Assembly: GCF_009380155.1 (NCBI RefSeq)
Contig: NZ_WHUV01000005.1
Location: 372,001 to 436,000, forward strand
Origin: Pseudomonas piscis
GTDB lineage: Bacteria; Pseudomonadota; Gammaproteobacteria; Pseudomonadales; Pseudomonadaceae
Reading direction: 5' to 3'
Length of the DNA stretch: 64,000 bases
The notes beneath the pieces were generated by a model. That model was given only the letters and a program-made list of their open reading frames with translations. It was not told the origin of the DNA and ran no database searches. Both the position numbers and the translations under genes were made by a program. Positions within the stretch are counted from its first letter, which is position 1. Each line of letters begins with the position of its first letter. Shown piece by piece: positions 36,266 through 47,837 of the stretch.

Positions 36266-37648
36266 ATGCCCCGCGTTTTCTCCGCCAGTGAACGAGACAT
36301 CTGGTGCCGGACCATCAGCCTGTTCCTGATCGGTTTCATTTGTTATTCCCTGCCCTGGTCGGCGTTCGCCGCCCTGCCCCTGGCGGCGGACGACACGGCG
36401 GTGCTGCGTATCCAGGGTTCCAACACCATCGGCGCCCGGTTGGGCCCGGCGCTGGTCAAGGGGCTCATGGAACAACAGGGCCTGCATGGCATCAGGATCG
36501 AGGCCAGCGGCAAGGACAACGAGCAACGGGTCGTCGGCCAGACCGCCCAGGGCGGCCAGGTCCGGGCGGAGGTGGCGGCCCATGGCTCGAGCACCGGCTT
36601 TGCCGCGCTGAACAGTGCCCGAGCCGACCTGGCCGCCGCCTCACGGCCGATCAAGGACGGTGAACTGGTGGAGCTGGAGAACCTCGGTGACCTGAAAAGC
36701 CCCGACGCCGAGCAAGTCATCGCCATCGACGGCCTAGCGATCATCCTCCATCCACGCAACCCGCTGACCCGCTTGAGCACCGAGCAACTGGCGCGACTGT
36801 TCAGCGGCGAGACCAAGACCTGGGAAGACCTGGGCGGGATCGGCGGCCCGGTGCACCTGTATGCCCGGGATGACCAATCGGGTACCTACGACACCTTCAG
36901 GGAGTTGGTCCTTGGCCGGCGCGGCAAGGCCCTGAGTCCCGGCGCCAAGCGTTTCGAATCCAGCGAGCAACTGTCCGACGCGGTCAGCCAGGATCCCCAG
37001 GGCATAGGCTTCATCGGCCTGCCCTATGTGCGCCAGGCCAAGGCGGTGGCCATCGTCGACGGCGATTCGCAACCGATGCTGCCACTCAACAGCCTGATCG
37101 CCACCGAGGACTATCCGCTGTCGCGCCGCCTGTACCTGTACCTGCCGCCCGACAGCCAGAACCCCTGGGCCAAGGCCTTGGTGAGCTTCGCCCAGAGCGC
37201 CAAAGGCCAGGCCATCGTCGCCGCCAACGGCTTCGTCGCCCAGACCGTGCAAGCCATGAGCGTGACGCCCAACCCGCAGATGCCCGAGGCCTACCAGGCC
37301 CTGGCCCGGGAAGCCCAGCGCCTGAGCGTGAACTTTCGCTTCGAGGAAGGCAGCGCCAACCTGGACAACAAGGCCCGCCAGGACCTGAGCCGGGTCCTGG
37401 ACTACCTGCGCCAGCACGGCAAGATGACTCGCCAGGTAACCCTGGCCGGCTTCGGCGATGCCAAGAACGACCCTGGCCGCGCCGCCCTGCTGTCCAAACT
37501 GCGGGCCATGGCGGTACGTAGGGAACTGGTGAAGAGTGGCGTGGTGTTGCGCGAGATCCGCGGTTTCGGCGCGCAGTTGCCGGTGGCCACCAACGATCTC
37601 GACGAGGGCCGGATCAAGAACCGGCGCGTGGAGGTCTGGGTCTACTGA
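36266..37648 (+). CDS. PstS-like phosphate-binding protein fused to an OmpA domain
   Basis: A 460-residue exported protein. A hydrophobic segment at about residues 17-35 (signal peptide or anchor) precedes a periplasmic binding domain of PstS type (about 45-330): the loop GSNTIGARLGPAL, the segment VAAHGSSTGFAAL and the DDQSGTYDTF element match phosphate-contacting loops. Residues about 345-460 are an OmpA-type peptidoglycan-binding domain (FRFEEGSANLDNKARQDL ... GFGAQLPVATN ... NRRVEVWV). The upstream Pho box predicts induction by phosphate starvation. No pst transport genes are adjacent, so it may act in sensing, scavenging or surface binding rather than in the ABC importer; that is inference. 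Confidence 0.88.
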   Translation: MPRVFSASERDIWCRTISLFLIGFICYSLPWSAFAALPLAADDTAVLRIQGSNTIGARLGPALVKGLMEQQGLHGIRIEASGKDNEQRVVGQTAQGGQVRAEVAAHGSSTGFAALNSARADLAAASRPIKDGELVELENLGDLKSPDAEQVIAIDGLAIILHPRNPLTRLSTEQLARLFSGETKTWEDLGGIGGPVHLYARDDQSGTYDTFRELVLGRRGKALSPGAKRFESSEQLSDAVSQDPQGIGFIGLPYVRQAKAVAIVDGDSQPMLPLNSLIATEDYPLSRRLYLYLPPDSQNPWAKALVSFAQSAKGQAIVAANGFVAQTVQAMSVTPNPQMPEAYQALAREAQRLSVNFRFEEGSANLDNKARQDLSRVLDYLRQHGKMTRQVTLAGFGDAKNDPGRAALLSKLRAMAVRRELVKSGVVLREIRGFGAQLPVATNDLDEGRIKNRRVEVWVY

Positions 37649-37658
37649 ACCCATGCGC

Positions 37659-37686
37659 AGCCTGCCGATGCCGCCACCGGCAGGCT
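37659..37686. terminator. Hairpin between converging genes
   Basis: A 9-bp stem AGCCTGCCG (37659-37667)/CGGCAGGCT (37678-37686) with a ten-base loop. No U-tract, so termination efficiency is uncertain. Confidence 0.55.
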
Positions 37687-37699
37687 CAGGGAGCAGCTA

Positions 37700-38932
<1,233 letters not shown>

Positions 38933-39038
38933 GGGCAGCTCTACCTCTATGAAAACGGGTGTGGAGGGACTGAAATCGATGCTAGTTCAGCTACGAAAAT
39001 TTACCTAGCCTATTCTCGGCGTGTATTAACATTCATCA

Positions 39039-39053
39039 CCGATATATGATCGG
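39039..39053. promoter_or_regulatory. Palindrome in the acyl-CoA dehydrogenase/LysR intergenic region
   Basis: A perfect inverted repeat CCGAT-ATATG-ATCGG lies about midway between the two divergent genes, where a LysR-type regulator would bind. Confidence 0.55.
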
Positions 39054-39133
39054 CTGATTCTGCAGGCTCCCAAGCCGCCCCCTCACGTGCCCCAACGGCC
39101 CCTCGCCGAGGCCAACAATAAGAGTGCAGCGCC

Positions 39134-40069
39134 ATGAATCTGAACAAGGTCGACCTCAACCTCTTCATCGTTTTCGACGCGATCTACACCGAAGCCAACC
39201 TGACCCGCGCCGGCCAGATCGTCGGCATCACCCAGCCGGCGGTGTCCAACGCCCTGGCCCGCCTGCGCGAAACCTTCAATGACCCGCTGTTCGTCCGGAC
39301 CGCCCAGGGCATGGTGCCGACCCCCATGGCGCAGAACATCATCGGGCCGGTGCGCAACGCCCTGTCGCTGCTGCGGGTCTCGGTCCAGGAGAGCCGGATC
39401 TTCAACCCCCTGCAGGCGGTGAAGACCTACCGCATCAGCATGACCGACCTGACCGAGGCGGTGATCCTGCCGCCGCTGTTCCAGCGCTTGCGGCGCCTGG
39501 CACCGACGGTGGCGATCGAGAGCTTCCTCTCCAAGCGCCGGGAAACCACCAAGGAACTGGCGGCCGGACGCCTGGATTTCGCCGTGGATGCGCCGCTCAA
39601 CACCGACCCTCAGGTGCGTCACGTCAAGCTCATGGAAGACCGTTATGTCTGCGCCATGCGCAAGGGCCATCCGCTGGCGGGCAAGGAAAAGTTCACCCTG
39701 GACGACTACCTGTCCCTGACCCATATCCATATTTCCAGCCGTCGCAGCGGCCTCGGCCATGTGGACCTGGCCCTGGGCAAGATGGGCATCCAGCGCAAGA
39801 TCGCCCTGCGCTCCCAGCATTACTTGATGGCCTCCCTGGTCTTGCAACAGACCGACATGGTCATGACCGTGCCGGCGCGTTTTGCAAGACGCCACGACTT
39901 GCAGGCCTTCAACCTGCCGGTCAACGACGTGCCGCCAGTGGAAACCCATCTCTACTGGCACGAAAGCACCGACCAGGACCCGGCGAACCGCTGGATGCGC
40001 GAGCAGATGATCGAGCTGTGCCAGCAGGTCGCCGCCCACGAGAAAAAACTCGACCAGCAAGCGGTCTGA
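39134..40069 (+). CDS. LysR-family transcriptional regulator
   Basis: A 311-residue regulator. The N-terminal winged helix carries the LysR pattern LNLFIVFDAIYTEANLTRAG followed by ITQPAVSNALARLRETFND, and the rest is the ligand-sensing periplasmic-binding-like domain. It is transcribed away from an acyl-CoA dehydrogenase, the usual arrangement for a LysR regulator and its target; the inducer is likely an acyl compound but this is not shown by the sequence. Confidence 0.92.
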   Translation: MNLNKVDLNLFIVFDAIYTEANLTRAGQIVGITQPAVSNALARLRETFNDPLFVRTAQGMVPTPMAQNIIGPVRNALSLLRVSVQESRIFNPLQAVKTYRISMTDLTEAVILPPLFQRLRRLAPTVAIESFLSKRRETTKELAAGRLDFAVDAPLNTDPQVRHVKLMEDRYVCAMRKGHPLAGKEKFTLDDYLSLTHIHISSRRSGLGHVDLALGKMGIQRKIALRSQHYLMASLVLQQTDMVMTVPARFARRHDLQAFNLPVNDVPPVETHLYWHESTDQDPANRWMREQMIELCQQVAAHEKKLDQQAV

Positions 40070-40139
40070 ACGCGAACCGCCGGCGGATCCGCTTCCGGGC
40101 CGGGCCGCCAGGAGCGGACCGGCGATGCAAGGGCATTGC

Positions 40140-40169
40140 TTGACGTATACGTCAACCTGCCTTTAGCTT
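40140..40169 (+). promoter_or_regulatory. liuR promoter with LiuR-type operator
   Basis: The perfect 16-bp palindrome TTGACGTATACGTCAA (40140-40155) includes a -35-like TTGACG; a -10-like TAGCTT follows at 40164-40169 after an 18-bp spacer, the stretched spacing usual for MerR-family promoters. Confidence 0.8.
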
Positions 40170-40197
40170 AGCGCCAAGTCCTACCTTGAGCGCCTCC

Positions 40198-40602
40198 ATG
40201 AGCAGCCAGACCTACAGCATCTCCGATCTCGCGCGCGAGCTCGACATCACCACCCGGGCCATTCGCTTCTATGAGGAGCAAGGCCTGCTGGCCCCCGAGC
40301 GCCGGGGCCAGGAGCGCATCTATTCGCCACGGGACAAGGTCAGCCTGAAACTGATCCTGCGGGGCAAGCGCATCGGTTTCTCCCTGGCCGAATGTCGCGA
40401 ACTGATCGAGCTCTACGACCCTTCCAGCGGCAACCTAAAGCAACTGCACAGCATGCTGGCCAAGATCGCCGAGCGCCGCGAACAGCTCGAACAGCAACTA
40501 CTGGACATCGAACAGATGAAACTGGAACTGGATACCGCCGAGGAGCGCTGCACCCAGGCGCTGCAACAGACCCTCCAGAGTCAGAACCACACCGCCCAAT
40601 GA
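40198..40602 (+). CDS. liuR: MerR-family regulator of leucine/isovalerate catabolism
   Basis: A 134-residue MerR-type regulator: winged helix-turn-helix at the N-terminus (YSISDLARELDITTRAIRFY, then EEQGLLAPERRGQERIY) and a C-terminal coiled-coil dimerisation helix (REQLEQQLLDIEQMKLELD). No metal-binding cysteine cluster is present, as expected for the acyl-CoA-responsive LiuR branch. ATG 40198 is used rather than the TTG 40186. It precedes liuE, and its own promoter and the liuA promoter region carry matching palindromes, supporting the name. Confidence 0.9.
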   Translation: MSSQTYSISDLARELDITTRAIRFYEEQGLLAPERRGQERIYSPRDKVSLKLILRGKRIGFSLAECRELIELYDPSSGNLKQLHSMLAKIAERREQLEQQLLDIEQMKLELDTAEERCTQALQQTLQSQNHTAQ

Positions 40603-40661
40603 CGCCCGCGACCACTCGGTGCGCAGTGCTCCCCGTCATCACTTGAGAGAAGGTGAACCCC

Positions 40662-41561
40662 ATGTCCCTCCCCAGCCACGTACGCCTGGTCGAAGTCGGC
40701 CCCCGCGACGGCCTGCAGAACGAAGCCCAGCCCATCAGCGTCGACGACAAGGTGCGCCTGGTGGACGCCCTGACCGAGGCCGGCCTGGGCTATATAGAAG
40801 TCGGCAGTTTCGTCTCGCCCAAGTGGGTGCCGCAGATGGCCGGCTCGGCCGAAGTGTTCGCCCGCATCCAGCGCAAGCCGGGGGTGGTCTACGGCGCCCT
40901 GGCACCGAACCTGCGGGGTTTTGAGGATGCCCTGGCGGCCGGGGTCAAGGAAGTCGCGGTGTTCGCCGCCGCCTCGGAAGCCTTCTCCCAGCGCAACATC
41001 AATTGCTCCATCAGCGAGAGCCTGGAACGCTTCGCGCCGATCATGGAGGCCGCCCGGCAGCACGGCATCAGCGTGCGCGGCTATGTGTCCTGCGTGCTGG
41101 GCTGTCCGTATGAAGGATCGATCGCCCCCGAACAAGTGGCCCTGGTGGCCCGCGAGCTGTACGCCATGGGCTGCTACGAAGTGTCCCTGGGCGACACCAT
41201 AGGTACCGGCACCGCCGGCGCTACCCGGCGGATGTTCGAGGCAGTGGCCGCGAATGTCCCACGGGACAAGCTGGCCGGGCACTTCCACGACACCTATGGC
41301 CAGGCCCTGGCCAATATCTACGCCAGCCTGCAAGAAGGCATCGCGGTGTTCGACAGCTCCGTGGCCGGGCTGGGCGGCTGTCCCTATGCCAAGGGCGCCA
41401 GCGGTAACGTCGCCACCGAGGACGTGCTTTACCTGCTCGACGGCCTGGGGATCCACACCGGTATCGACATGGACCGTCTGATCGCCGCCGGTAACCGCAT
41501 CAGCGAAGTGCTCGGCCGGGCCACCGGCTCGCGGGTGGCCAAGGCGCGCAGTGCCACCTGA
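40662..41561 (+). CDS. liuE: Hydroxymethylglutaryl-CoA lyase
   Basis: A 299-residue TIM-barrel enzyme cleaving HMG-CoA to acetyl-CoA and acetoacetate, the last step of leucine degradation. The N-terminal EVGPRDGLQNE metal-binding motif and the lyase signature GLGGCPYAKGASGN with the catalytic cysteine are both present. ATG 40662 has GAGAAGG nine bases upstream; the in-frame GTG 40653 would lie on top of it. The gene follows liuR by 59 bases, separated from liuABCD by a small RNA gene and an acyl-CoA synthetase. Confidence 0.94.
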   Translation: MSLPSHVRLVEVGPRDGLQNEAQPISVDDKVRLVDALTEAGLGYIEVGSFVSPKWVPQMAGSAEVFARIQRKPGVVYGALAPNLRGFEDALAAGVKEVAVFAAASEAFSQRNINCSISESLERFAPIMEAARQHGISVRGYVSCVLGCPYEGSIAPEQVALVARELYAMGCYEVSLGDTIGTGTAGATRRMFEAVAANVPRDKLAGHFHDTYGQALANIYASLQEGIAVFDSSVAGLGGCPYAKGASGNVATEDVLYLLDGLGIHTGIDMDRLIAAGNRISEVLGRATGSRVAKARSAT

Positions 41562-41580
41562 GCAGAGTGTGCGGCCGGTG

Positions 41581-41620
41581 TGTTACCGGCCGCTCTGGAA
41601 TGGGGCGGGAACGAGTAACA
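41581..41620 (+). promoter_or_regulatory. Possible CbrB activator site upstream of the sigma-54 promoter
   Basis: Inverted half-sites TGTTAC (41581-41586) and GTAACA (41615-41620) lie about 110-150 bases before the predicted RNA start, the distance expected of an enhancer-type activator. Assignment to CbrB is inference from the identity of the RNA. Confidence 0.45.
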
Positions 41621-41702
41621 CGGAAACAGTTTGTTGATTTTTTTGCGGAACAGATTGTCCTACAAAATTATCAAGCCATTGATTTTAAAGAGATTTAAAA
41701 AG

Positions 41703-41719
41703 TTGGCACGGCTTCTGCT
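41703..41719 (+). promoter_or_regulatory. Sigma-54 promoter of the CrcY-like RNA
   Basis: TTGGCACGGCTTCTGCT matches the -24/-12 consensus: GG at 41705-41706 and GC at 41717-41718 are separated by exactly ten bases. Predicted start of transcription is about 41730. Confidence 0.88.
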
Positions 41720-41729
41720 ATCTCTATGG

Positions 41730-42105
41730 CATAACAAGAATAAAAAGCTGCAAACCTAATAAAAATAAGACGAAACGACTCTGACATAACAAAAACAACA
41801 CGGCAGAGACGCAGCTAACAGATTTTTTTGGAGAAGGTGCACTGTGCGGGACGGCTTGCAAAAGCTATTCGCAATCGGTCAGAGAACAATAAAACTACCC
41901 TCGAGGTAGCTCCCGAACCGGTTGGATCGCCTTGGCGACACATTGGATCAGCGCTCAAAAAAATACGTTTGCTCTTGATCCCGGATGGGGATCGCCCAAA
42001 ACAGCGGTAAAGGGCCACGGTCGACAAAAACAACAACAGGCCGCCCCTCAATAATAAAAAAAGAGCACGCAACGACAAATTAAAGGGGAGCCTCGGCTCC
42101 CCTTT
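41730..42105 (+). ncRNA. crcY: CrcY/CrcZ-family small RNA (catabolite repression)
   Basis: About 375 nt between a sigma-54 promoter and a GGGGAGC-CTCG-GCTCCCC hairpin (42085-42102) followed by TTT. The transcript is unusually AT-rich for this genome and carries repeated A-rich CA motifs of the kind bound by Hfq/Crc: AACAAGAATAAAAA, AATAAAAATAAG, ATAACAAAAACAACA, GAACAATAAAA, ACAAAAACAACAACA and AATAATAAAAAAA. In Pseudomonas these RNAs sequester Hfq-Crc when preferred carbon sources run out. Length fits the family (about 370-410 nt). Position next to the HMG-CoA lyase gene is the place I recall for crcY in P. putida, which is why I prefer CrcY to CrcZ. No reading frame inside it has a convincing ribosome binding site. 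Confidence 0.85.
42085..42105 (+). terminator. Terminator of the CrcY-like RNA
   Basis: A 7-bp GC-rich stem with CTCG loop (42085-42102) flanked by AAA and TTT. The converging acyl-CoA synthetase gene ends 79 bases further on. Confidence 0.8.
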
Positions 42106-42183
42106 GTGCTTCCTGCCTTTCGTGTTTTGCACCCTGCCCGCTCCAGCTGCGTGCACCGGGACCGATGCACGCACCCAAGACGA

Positions 42184-43887
<1,704 letters not shown>

Positions 43888-43985
43888 GACGCCCCCTATT
43901 GTCTTTATTAGTGGGTGTTCAGGAGCCAGGCCGATGGCGCGAACAAGCCGGGCTCCAAGCGAAAGCCCGGTTACTCTGGCGCAAG

Positions 43986-44044
43986 TTGACGTTTACGTAA
44001 AGGGTGATTGACAGCCATCCGAGGCAGGTTTACGTTAACGTAAA
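43986..44044. promoter_or_regulatory. Two LiuR-type operators in the liuA/acyl-CoA synthetase divergent promoter
   Basis: TTGACGTTTACGTAAA (43986-44001) and the perfect palindrome TTTACGTTAACGTAAA (44029-44044) match each other and the site before liuR. Their centres are 43 bp apart, about four helical turns, between the two divergent genes. Confidence 0.88.
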
Positions 44045-44116
44045 GGTGAGAGCCTGGCAGCGCTGCTCTCCGCGTCTCGTTCCCTCGACAAAAACAAATT
44101 TTGAAGGTGCCCCGCC

Positions 44117-45280
44117 ATGAGTTACCCGACCCTGAACTTCGCCCTCGGTGAAACCATCGACATGCTGCGTCAACAAGTCCAGGCCTTCGTCAAGGCGGAA
44201 CTGGCGCCCCGGGCGGCACAGATCGACGCCGACAACCTGTTCCCCGCCGACATGTGGCGCAAGTTCGGCGACATGGGCCTGCTGGGCATCACCGTGCCGG
44301 AAGAATACGGCGGTGCCGGCCTGGGTTACCTGGCCCATGTGGTGGCCATGGAGGAAATCAGCCGCGGCTCGGCCTCGGTGGCCCTGTCCTACGGCGCCCA
44401 CTCCAACCTGTGCGTCAACCAGATCAACCGCAACGGCAACCACGAGCAAAAGAGCAAGTACCTGCCCAAGCTGATCAGCGGCGAGCACATCGGCGCCCTG
44501 GCCATGAGCGAACCCAACGCCGGCTCCGACGTGGTGTCGATGAAGCTGCGCGCAGACAAGCGCGGCGACCGCTTCGTACTCAACGGCAGCAAGACCTGGA
44601 TCACCAACGGCCCCGACGCCAACACCTATGTGATCTACGCCAAGACCGACCTGGAAAAGGGTCCCCACGGCATCACCGCGTTCATCGTCGAGCGTGACTG
44701 GAAAGGCTTCAGCCGCAGCAACAAGTTCGACAAGCTGGGCATGCGCGGTTCCAACACCTGCGAGCTGTTCTTCGATGACGTCGAAGTGCCGGAAGAGAAC
44801 GTGCTGGGCGCAGTCAACGGCGGCGTGCGGGTCCTGATGAGCGGCCTGGACTACGAGCGCGTGGTGCTCTCCGGCGGCCCGACCGGGATCATGCAGTCCT
44901 GCATGGACCTGGTGGTGCCCTACATCCACGACCGCAAGCAATTCGGCCAGAGCATCGGCGAGTTCCAGCTGATCCAGGGCAAGATCGCCGACATGTACAC
45001 CCAGCTCAACGCCAGCCGCGCCTACCTGTACGCCGTGGCCCAGGCTTGCGAGCGTGGCGAGACCACCCGCAAGGATGCCGCCGGGGTGATCCTCTACTCC
45101 GCCGAACGTGCGACCCAGATGGCCCTGGATGCGATCCAGATCCTGGGTGGCAACGGCTACATCAACGAATTCCCGGCCGGCCGCCTGCTACGCGACGCCA
45201 AGCTCTACGAGATCGGTGCCGGCACCAGCGAAATCCGCCGCATGCTGATCGGCCGCGAACTGTTCAACGAAACCCGCTGA
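44117..45280 (+). CDS. liuA: Isovaleryl-CoA dehydrogenase
   Basis: A 387-residue FAD-dependent dehydrogenase converting isovaleryl-CoA to 3-methylcrotonyl-CoA. The dehydrogenase signature AMSEPNAGSDVVSMKL is present, and the catalytic glutamate is in the middle of the protein (GLDYERVVLSGG, about residue 240-250), the position specific to isovaleryl-CoA dehydrogenases; the usual C-terminal site reads YEIGAGTSEIRR instead. First gene of liuABCD, preceded by two LiuR-type operators. Confidence 0.95.
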   Translation: MSYPTLNFALGETIDMLRQQVQAFVKAELAPRAAQIDADNLFPADMWRKFGDMGLLGITVPEEYGGAGLGYLAHVVAMEEISRGSASVALSYGAHSNLCVNQINRNGNHEQKSKYLPKLISGEHIGALAMSEPNAGSDVVSMKLRADKRGDRFVLNGSKTWITNGPDANTYVIYAKTDLEKGPHGITAFIVERDWKGFSRSNKFDKLGMRGSNTCELFFDDVEVPEENVLGAVNGGVRVLMSGLDYERVVLSGGPTGIMQSCMDLVVPYIHDRKQFGQSIGEFQLIQGKIADMYTQLNASRAYLYAVAQACERGETTRKDAAGVILYSAERATQMALDAIQILGGNGYINEFPAGRLLRDAKLYEIGAGTSEIRRMLIGRELFNETR

Positions 45281-45396
45281 AGCAGCTTCAAGCAGAAAGC
45301 TACAAGCAGCAAGACAAACAGCGATGCGCGCTTGCAGCCACAACACTGAACATTCTTGCAGCTTGAAGCTTGAGGCTTGATTCTGCGTGAGGAGTC
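45281..45396. repeat. Pseudomonas AAGCT-rich inverted repeat between liuA and liuB
   Basis: Short units of the type AGCTTCAAGC, AAGCTACAAGC, TTGCAGCTTGAAGCTTG and GAGGCTTG recur at both ends of this gap in opposite orientation and can fold on themselves. Similar 'caagctgcaagc' tracts are scattered in Pseudomonas intergenic regions. It also holds the liuB ribosome binding site (GAGGAG at 45389-45394). Confidence 0.55.
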
Positions 45397-47004
45397 ATGA
45401 TGATCCTGAAGTCACAGTTGAACACTAAATCACCAGAGTTCGCGCAGAACTGGAGCGCCATGGCGGCCCAGGTCGACGCCCTGCATACCCTGCTGGCCCA
45501 GGTCCAGCAAGGCGGCGGCGCCAAGGCCCAGGAACGCCATACCTCACGCGGCAAGCTGCTGCCCCGCGAGCGGATCAACCGCCTGCTCGACCCCGGTTCG
45601 CCGTTCCTGGAGGTCAGCCCGCTGGCGGCCTACGAGGTCTATGGCGAGGACGTGCCCGCTGCCGGGGTGATCGCCGGCATCGGCCGGGTAGAAGGCGTGG
45701 AATGCATGATCGTGGCCAACGATGCCACGGTCAAAGGCGGCTCCTACTACCCGCTGACCGTGAAAAAACACCTGCGCGCGCAGACCATCGCCCTGCAGAA
45801 CCGCCTGCCATGCATCTACCTGGTGGACTCCGGCGGCGCCAACCTGCCCCGCCAGGACGAAGTGTTCCCGGATCGCGAGCACTTCGGGCGGATCTTCTTC
45901 AACCAGGCCAACATGAGCGCCCAGGGCATCCCGCAGATCGCCGTGGTCATGGGCTCCTGCACCGCCGGCGGTGCCTACGTACCGGCCATGGCCGACGAAG
46001 CGATCATGGTCCGCGAGCAAGCCACTATCTTCCTCGCCGGCCCGCCGCTGGTGAAGGCCGCCACCGGCGAGGTGGTGAGCGCCGAAGACCTGGGCGGTGC
46101 CGACGTGCACTGCAAGGTTTCCGGCGTGGCCGACCACTATGCCGAGAGCGATGAGCACGCCCTGGCCCTGGCGCGCCGTAGCGTGGCCAACCTCAACTGG
46201 CACAAGCAGGGCCAGTTGCAGCAACGCACGCCGATCGCCCCGCTGTATGCCCGGGATGAGCTGTATGGCGTGGTGCCGGCCGATCCCAAGCAGCCGTTCG
46301 ACGTGCGCGAAGTCATCGCGCGCCTGGTGGACGGTTCGTTGTTCGATGAATTCAAGGCGCTGTTCGGCACCACCCTGGTGTGCGGCTTCGCCCACCTGCA
46401 CGGCTACCCGGTGGCGATCCTGGCCAACAACGGCATCCTGTTCGCCGAGGCCGCGCAAAAAGGCGCGCACTTCATCGAACTGGCGTGCCAGCGCGGCATC
46501 CCGCTGTTGTTCCTGCAGAACATCACCGGCTTCATGGTGGGGCAGAAATACGAGGCCGGCGGCATCGCCAAGCATGGCGCCAAGCTGGTGACGGCGGTGG
46601 CCTGCGCCCAGGTGCCGAAATTCACCGTGATCATCGGTGGCAGCTTCGGTGCCGGTAACTACGGCATGTGCGGCCGCGCCTACGATCCACGCTTCTTGTG
46701 GATGTGGCCCAACGCGCGGATCGGCGTGATGGGTGCCGAGCAGGCTGCCGGCGTGCTGGTACAGGTCAAGCGCGAGCAGGCGGAACGTAGCGGACAGGGG
46801 TTCGACGCGACCCAGGAAGCCCAGATCAAGCAACCGATCCTCGACCAGTACGAGCACCAGGGGCACCCCTACTACTCCAGCGCCCGGCTGTGGGACGACG
46901 GCGTCATCGACCCGGCGCAGACCCGCGAGGTGCTGGCCCTGGCGTTGTCCGCGTCCCTCAACGCCCCTATCGAACAGAGCCGTTTCGGCGTGTTCCGCAT
47001 GTAA
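45397..47004 (+). CDS. liuB: Methylcrotonyl-CoA carboxylase, carboxyltransferase (beta) subunit
   Basis: A 535-residue acyl-CoA carboxyltransferase that moves the carboxyl group from biotin on LiuD to 3-methylcrotonyl-CoA. It has the two crotonase-like halves of the family with the oxyanion-type glycines in GSCTAGGAYVPAM and GGSFGAGNYGMCGRAYDPR. Two adjacent ATG codons (45397, 45400) both fit; the first gives the family's usual 535 residues. It is followed by liuC after 17 bases. Confidence 0.94.
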   Translation: MMILKSQLNTKSPEFAQNWSAMAAQVDALHTLLAQVQQGGGAKAQERHTSRGKLLPRERINRLLDPGSPFLEVSPLAAYEVYGEDVPAAGVIAGIGRVEGVECMIVANDATVKGGSYYPLTVKKHLRAQTIALQNRLPCIYLVDSGGANLPRQDEVFPDREHFGRIFFNQANMSAQGIPQIAVVMGSCTAGGAYVPAMADEAIMVREQATIFLAGPPLVKAATGEVVSAEDLGGADVHCKVSGVADHYAESDEHALALARRSVANLNWHKQGQLQQRTPIAPLYARDELYGVVPADPKQPFDVREVIARLVDGSLFDEFKALFGTTLVCGFAHLHGYPVAILANNGILFAEAAQKGAHFIELACQRGIPLLFLQNITGFMVGQKYEAGGIAKHGAKLVTAVACAQVPKFTVIIGGSFGAGNYGMCGRAYDPRFLWMWPNARIGVMGAEQAAGVLVQVKREQAERSGQGFDATQEAQIKQPILDQYEHQGHPYYSSARLWDDGVIDPAQTREVLALALSASLNAPIEQSRFGVFRM

Positions 47005-47021
47005 TCCTGCGCGAGAAGATC

Positions 47022-47837
47022 ATGAGCGATTTCAATACCCTGGAACTGCTGCGCGACCCTCGTGGCTTCGCCACCTTGTGGCTCAGCCGTGAAGAAAAGA
47101 ACAACGCCTTCAACGCCGAGATGATCCGCGAGCTGATCCTGGCCCTGGACCAGGTGCAAGGCGATCCCAACCTGCGCTTCCTGCTGCTGCGCGGCCGTGG
47201 CCGGCATTTCAGCGCCGGCGCCGACCTGGCCTGGATGCAGCAGTCGGCCGAGCTGGACTACAACACCAACCTCGACGACGCCCGGGAACTGGCGGAGTTG
47301 ATGTACAACCTGGCCAAGCTGAAGATCCCGACCCTGGCCGTGGTGCAAGGTGCGGCCTTCGGCGGCGCCCTGGGCCTGATCAGCTGCTGCGACATGGCCA
47401 TCGCCAGCGACGACGCACAATTCTGTTTGTCGGAAGTGCGCATCGGCCTGGCCCCGGCGGTGATCAGCCCGTTCGTGGTCCAGGCCATCGGCGAACGCGC
47501 TGCCCGGCGCTATGCCTTGACCGCCGAGCGCTTCGACGGCCCGCGTGCGCGGGACATCGGCCTGCTGGCCGAGAGCTACCCGGCGGCAGATCTGGAACAG
47601 CACGTCAGCCGCTGGATCGACAACCTGCTGCTCAACAGCCCCCAGGCCATGCGTGCCAGCAAGGACCTGTTGCGCGAAGTGGGCAACGGCGCCCTGACCA
47701 CCGCCCTGCGACGCTATTGCGAGAACGCCATCGCGCGGATCCGCGTCAGCCCCGAAGGACAGGAAGGCCTGCGGGCGTTCCTGGAGAAACGCCCGCCCAG
47801 CTGGCAGACCGAGACCATGACCAAGGAGTCCCGCTGA
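47022..47837 (+). CDS. liuC: 3-Methylglutaconyl-CoA hydratase
   Basis: A 271-residue crotonase-fold enzyme that hydrates 3-methylglutaconyl-CoA to HMG-CoA. The oxyanion-hole segments are RGRGRHFSAGADLAWM and VQGAAFGGALGLISCCDMA. ATG 47022 was chosen over a long upstream extension that lies within liuB. Its stop shares one base with the liuD start (TGATG). Confidence 0.93.
   Translation: MSDFNTLELLRDPRGFATLWLSREEKNNAFNAEMIRELILALDQVQGDPNLRFLLLRGRGRHFSAGADLAWMQQSAELDYNTNLDDARELAELMYNLAKLKIPTLAVVQGAAFGGALGLISCCDMAIASDDAQFCLSEVRIGLAPAVISPFVVQAIGERAARRYALTAERFDGPRARDIGLLAESYPAADLEQHVSRWIDNLLLNSPQAMRASKDLLREVGNGALTTALRRYCENAIARIRVSPEGQEGLRAFLEKRPPSWQTETMTKESR

Noticed and set aside
41828..42010. 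Short frame inside the CrcY-like RNA
   Set aside because: No domain and weak start context; promoter type, A-rich motifs and terminator favour a non-coding RNA.
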